Shown here piece after piece: positions 5,801 to 7,498 of a stretch of 7,498 nt of DNA (its first letter is position 1; each line of letters begins with the position of its first letter). The DNA is from Candidatus Brocadiaceae bacterium (GTDB lineage: Bacteria; Planctomycetota; Brocadiia; Brocadiales; Brocadiaceae): positions 1 through 7,498 of the forward strand of contig JANLHY010000097.1 of NCBI GenBank assembly GCA_024653795.1. Direction: 5' to 3'. The notes below the pieces were generated by a model. That model was not told the origin of the DNA and did no database searches. It saw nothing but the letters and a program-made list of their open reading frames with translations. The translations under genes were made by a program, and so were the position numbers.

Positions 5801-5900
5801 TTTAACTGCAAAGTTCACTAAGAATAAGTATCATTAAAAATCTTTTGCCTGTTTTATCTTGTTTACTCTGCGTTTTCTGCGCTCTCGGCGGTAAAATGTT
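5801..5900. repeat. Dispersed intergenic repeat, second copy (CTCTGCG...GCGGTAAAAT type)
   Basis: The segment 5861-5900 matches 3702-3743 in the same orientation, with the same order of blocks: CTCxGCG, a variable 5-base part, GCGxTCTCxGCGGTAAAAT and TGTT, with a few substitutions. At the other end, TTTAACTGCAAAG (5801-5813) is an imperfect inverted counterpart of TTTTACCGCCGAG (the minus strand of the right end). Together they suggest a MITE-like unit of about 100 bases. It occupies most of the leader of the recombinase gene. From memory, similar CTCTGCG/GCGGT strings are common between genes in environmental bacterial genomes. Confidence 0.5.
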
Positions 5901-6001
5901 ACACCCCTTTAAGTCTTATAGTAACAAAATCACCTATTCTATTTCAACCTTTGACTTGTTTTGTATTTGATAAAATTTTATATTCGTGTTAAATTAATTT
6001 T

Positions 6002-7054
6002 ATGATTAATGTATCAGTATCATTTCAACAAAAGCCATATCTGTTAAAATATCGTTTCTACCCCTTTAGTGAATATCTAAAAGAACAATTTCCCTACAAA
6101 GTGCACAAGATACCGCTTCATGCCGGTTTTACCTGCCCCAATCGCGATGGGCGTGTTGGGGTGGGTGGATGTACGTATTGTATCAATGAAAGCTTTAGCC
6201 CGAATGTCAAGGAAACACATATTACCATAAAAGAGCAAATTGAAAAGGGCAAGGCATTCCATAAGAAGAGATGCGGCGCGGAAAAATTTATTGCTTATTT
6301 CCAATCCTTTACGAATACCTATGCAGATGTTGAAACGTTAAGGTCGTGTTATGAAGAGGCGTTAGCGGATAAAGATGTTGTAGGTATCTCTATTGGCACA
6401 CGACCCGATTGCGTGACGGACGATATTTTAAGCCTTATCGACAGCTATACGAAAAAATATCACGTCTGGATCGAATATGGGCTTCAATCCATACATGACG
6501 AAACACTCAAGCACATTAACAGAGGACACGATTACAAGGTCTTTTTGGACGCCATAACCCGTACAAAAAAAACTTGCATCCGTATATGTGTTCATGTTAT
6601 CTTAGGCTTGCCTGGCGAGACGAGAGAGGATATGATGGAAACAGCGGAGGCCGTGGCAGCATTGGGCATACAGGGCGTCAAACTCCATCATTTATATGTA
6701 GCAAAAAATACGGCACTGGCAGAAGAATATTTTAAAGGCAAGGTACAGACGCTGGATATGAATGCCTATATCCAGCTTGCCGCTGACTTTTTAGAGCGTA
6801 TTCCATCGGATATTACCGTCCAGAGGCTAGTTGGTGACACGCATGGCAATTTCCTTATATCGCCGATATGGAAAGCCAGCAAGTCCGGGATTACAGCGGG
6901 GATAACGAAGGAATTGGAACGCAGAGGTTCGTATCAGGGTTCGCTCTATAGCGAGTCAAAAAAAATCATTAATAGTCATTCGACTCCATTTCCCGTTCAA
7001 AACATACAGGAACAGGGTTCAGAAAAGTCGAAGTTGCATACCGTACAAATATAA
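6002..7054 (+). CDS. TIGR01212-family radical SAM protein (YhcC-like)
   Basis: A radical S-adenosylmethionine enzyme of the YhcC group, related to the Elp3-type radical SAM domain; its substrate is unknown. Cys45, Cys57 and Cys60 in FTCPNRDG...GGCTYC form the C-x11-C-x2-C cluster motif of this family, not the simple C-x3-C-x2-C. Other family marks are FIAYFQSFTNTYA (96-108), SIGTRPDCV (130-138), WIEYGLQS (156-163), INRGHD (172-177), LGLPGE (201-206) and GVKLHHLYV (225-233). Homology to E. coli YhcC (about 309 residues) ends near residue 316; the remaining 34 residues are a polar tail I do not recognise. No ribosome site is visible before the ATG, and TTGTTT/TATATT (5956-5984) is a weak promoter candidate, so translation may be leaderless-like. 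The stop lies one base before tRNA-Gly, suggesting one transcript. Confidence 0.92.
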   Translation: MINVSVSFQQKPYLLKYRFYPFSEYLKEQFPYKVHKIPLHAGFTCPNRDGRVGVGGCTYCINESFSPNVKETHITIKEQIEKGKAFHKKRCGAEKFIAYFQSFTNTYADVETLRSCYEEALADKDVVGISIGTRPDCVTDDILSLIDSYTKKYHVWIEYGLQSIHDETLKHINRGHDYKVFLDAITRTKKTCIRICVHVILGLPGETREDMMETAEAVAALGIQGVKLHHLYVAKNTALAEEYFKGKVQTLDMNAYIQLAADFLERIPSDITVQRLVGDTHGNFLISPIWKASKSGITAGITKELERRGSYQGSLYSESKKIINSHSTPFPVQNIQEQGSEKSKLHTVQI

Positions 7055-7055
7055 A

Positions 7056-7129
7056 GCGGGCGTAATTCAGTGGTAGAATACCAGCTTCCCAAGCTGGGTA
7101 TGTGGGTTCGATTCCCATCGCCCGCTCCA
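7056..7129 (+). tRNA. tRNA-Gly, anticodon CCC
   Basis: Complete cloverleaf with CCA encoded (7127-7129). The acceptor stem GCGGGCG (7056-7062) pairs with CGCCCGC (7119-7125), and T is the discriminator. The anticodon arm CCAGC (7081-7085)/GCTGG (7093-7097) closes the loop TTCCCAA, placing CCC at 7088-7090, which reads GGG glycine codons. The T arm GTGGG/CCCAT (7102-7118) has the loop TTCGATT. It begins one base after the stop of the radical SAM gene. No terminator hairpin follows. Confidence 0.97.
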
Positions 7130-7316
7130 ATTTAAAATCAAAATAATCCAGTCAAAAACAAAAATACCATGGCCTAATTGTAGCTAATGTACAGAAACGT
7201 TCATCAATAATGTATACTTTCCATTTATATTAGGAATACCAACTCAAGAAAATCCTAGACAATCCCGTCTTTTGTTAGTTACTGCCACTCATGTGCTTAA
7301 TAATATCGAAGGGGAT

Positions 7317-7339
7317 AAAGCAATTTTGTATTTTGCTTT
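7317..7339. promoter_or_regulatory. Inverted repeat just upstream of the hpf promoter
   Basis: AAAGCAA (7317-7323) and TTGCTTT (7333-7339) form a perfect 7-base inverted repeat around a 9-base spacer. It ends three bases before the -35 box. It could be a binding site for a regulator or a weak structure downstream of tRNA-Gly. The rest of 7130-7316 shows no supported gene. Confidence 0.3.
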
Positions 7340-7342
7340 GCG

Positions 7343-7371
7343 TTGACACGCACATGATTGATTGCTACAAT
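7343..7371 (+). promoter_or_regulatory. Near-consensus sigma-70-type promoter of hpf
   Basis: A perfect TTGACA (7343-7348), a 17-base spacer and TACAAT (7366-7371, five of six). The expected start near 7378 gives a leader of about 44 bases. This is the best promoter in the window. A palindrome TATCATTGATA (7384-7394) lies just inside the leader. Confidence 0.8.
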
Positions 7372-7421
7372 AAGCGCCTTTAATATCATTGATAAGATAA
7401 CTGATTTATGGAGGAAATACG

Positions 7422-7498
7422 ATGATACTGCCATTGCAAATTACATCTCGCAATTTGGAACTCACCGAAGCGATCAAAGCGGACATCCGTGAGCATGC
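7422..7498 (+). CDS. hpf: Ribosome hibernation promoting factor / RaiA-YfiA family, N-terminus only
   Basis: The first 25 codons, running off the window, read MILPLQITSRNLELTEAIK and then ADIREH. This is the first beta strand and the start of helix 1 of the HPF/RaiA fold, which binds the small ribosomal subunit in slow-growing cells and blocks or dimerises ribosomes. The start is well supported by GGAGG at 7410-7414, seven bases upstream, and by the strong promoter at 7343-7371. Long and short HPF forms cannot be told apart from this fragment. A five-codon frame, ATG at 7408 to TGA at 7423-7425, overlaps the start in an ATGA arrangement and contains the ribosome site; this is probably chance. 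Confidence 0.85.
   Translation, partial: MILPLQITSRNLELTEAIKADIREH

Noticed and set aside
7343..7371. Sigma-54 promoter for hpf
   Set aside because: The spacing between the GACACG and TTGC blocks is wrong for GG-N10-GC, while the sigma-70-type match is excellent.
1..7498. CRISPR array, defence island, prophage or integron
   Set aside because: No regularly spaced direct repeats, cas, restriction, phage or cassette genes are visible. The tyrosine recombinase has the size and motifs of a Xer protein.

Overview
The window comes from a bacterial chromosome with moderate to low GC and long AT-rich intergenic stretches. It holds housekeeping genes mixed with small repeats and one decayed insertion sequence. 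The style of the proteins (groES-groEL, a UbiA-type prenyltransferase that could serve the futalosine menaquinone route, a TIGR01212 radical SAM protein) and the intergenic repeats remind me of anammox planctomycetes (Brocadiales). That is a weak impression; a deltaproteobacterium or a related environmental lineage cannot be excluded.

Layout from left to right. Minus strand: groEL (3' end outside the window), groES with its promoter, an 87-bp double-hairpin repeat, and an orphan single-domain response regulator. A divergent AT-rich region of about 400 bases then carries back-to-back promoters for the regulator (minus) and a UbiA-family prenyltransferase (plus). After that come a 92-bp MITE-like repeat whose right arm contains the stop codon of a minus-strand DUF2905 membrane protein, and an internally deleted IS element (3973-4670) with matching inverted ends and an apparent ATT target duplication. 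The IS sits 4 bases upstream of the DUF2905 start codon. A (CCT)9 microsatellite follows, then a minus-strand tyrosine recombinase (XerC-like) and a second copy of the dispersed repeat. On the plus strand are a YhcC-type radical SAM protein, a tRNA-Gly(CCC) that begins one base after its stop codon, and the start of a ribosome hibernation factor gene (hpf) behind a near-consensus sigma-70-type promoter.

The genes do not form one pathway. groES-groEL is a clear operon and the radical SAM gene and tRNA-Gly are probably co-transcribed; the rest look like single transcription units. I see no convincing new multi-gene system. The points most worth a second look are the IS derivative and its effect on the DUF2905 gene, the short palindromic repeats, the purine/pyrimidine microsatellite, and the one-base gap between a protein gene and a tRNA.
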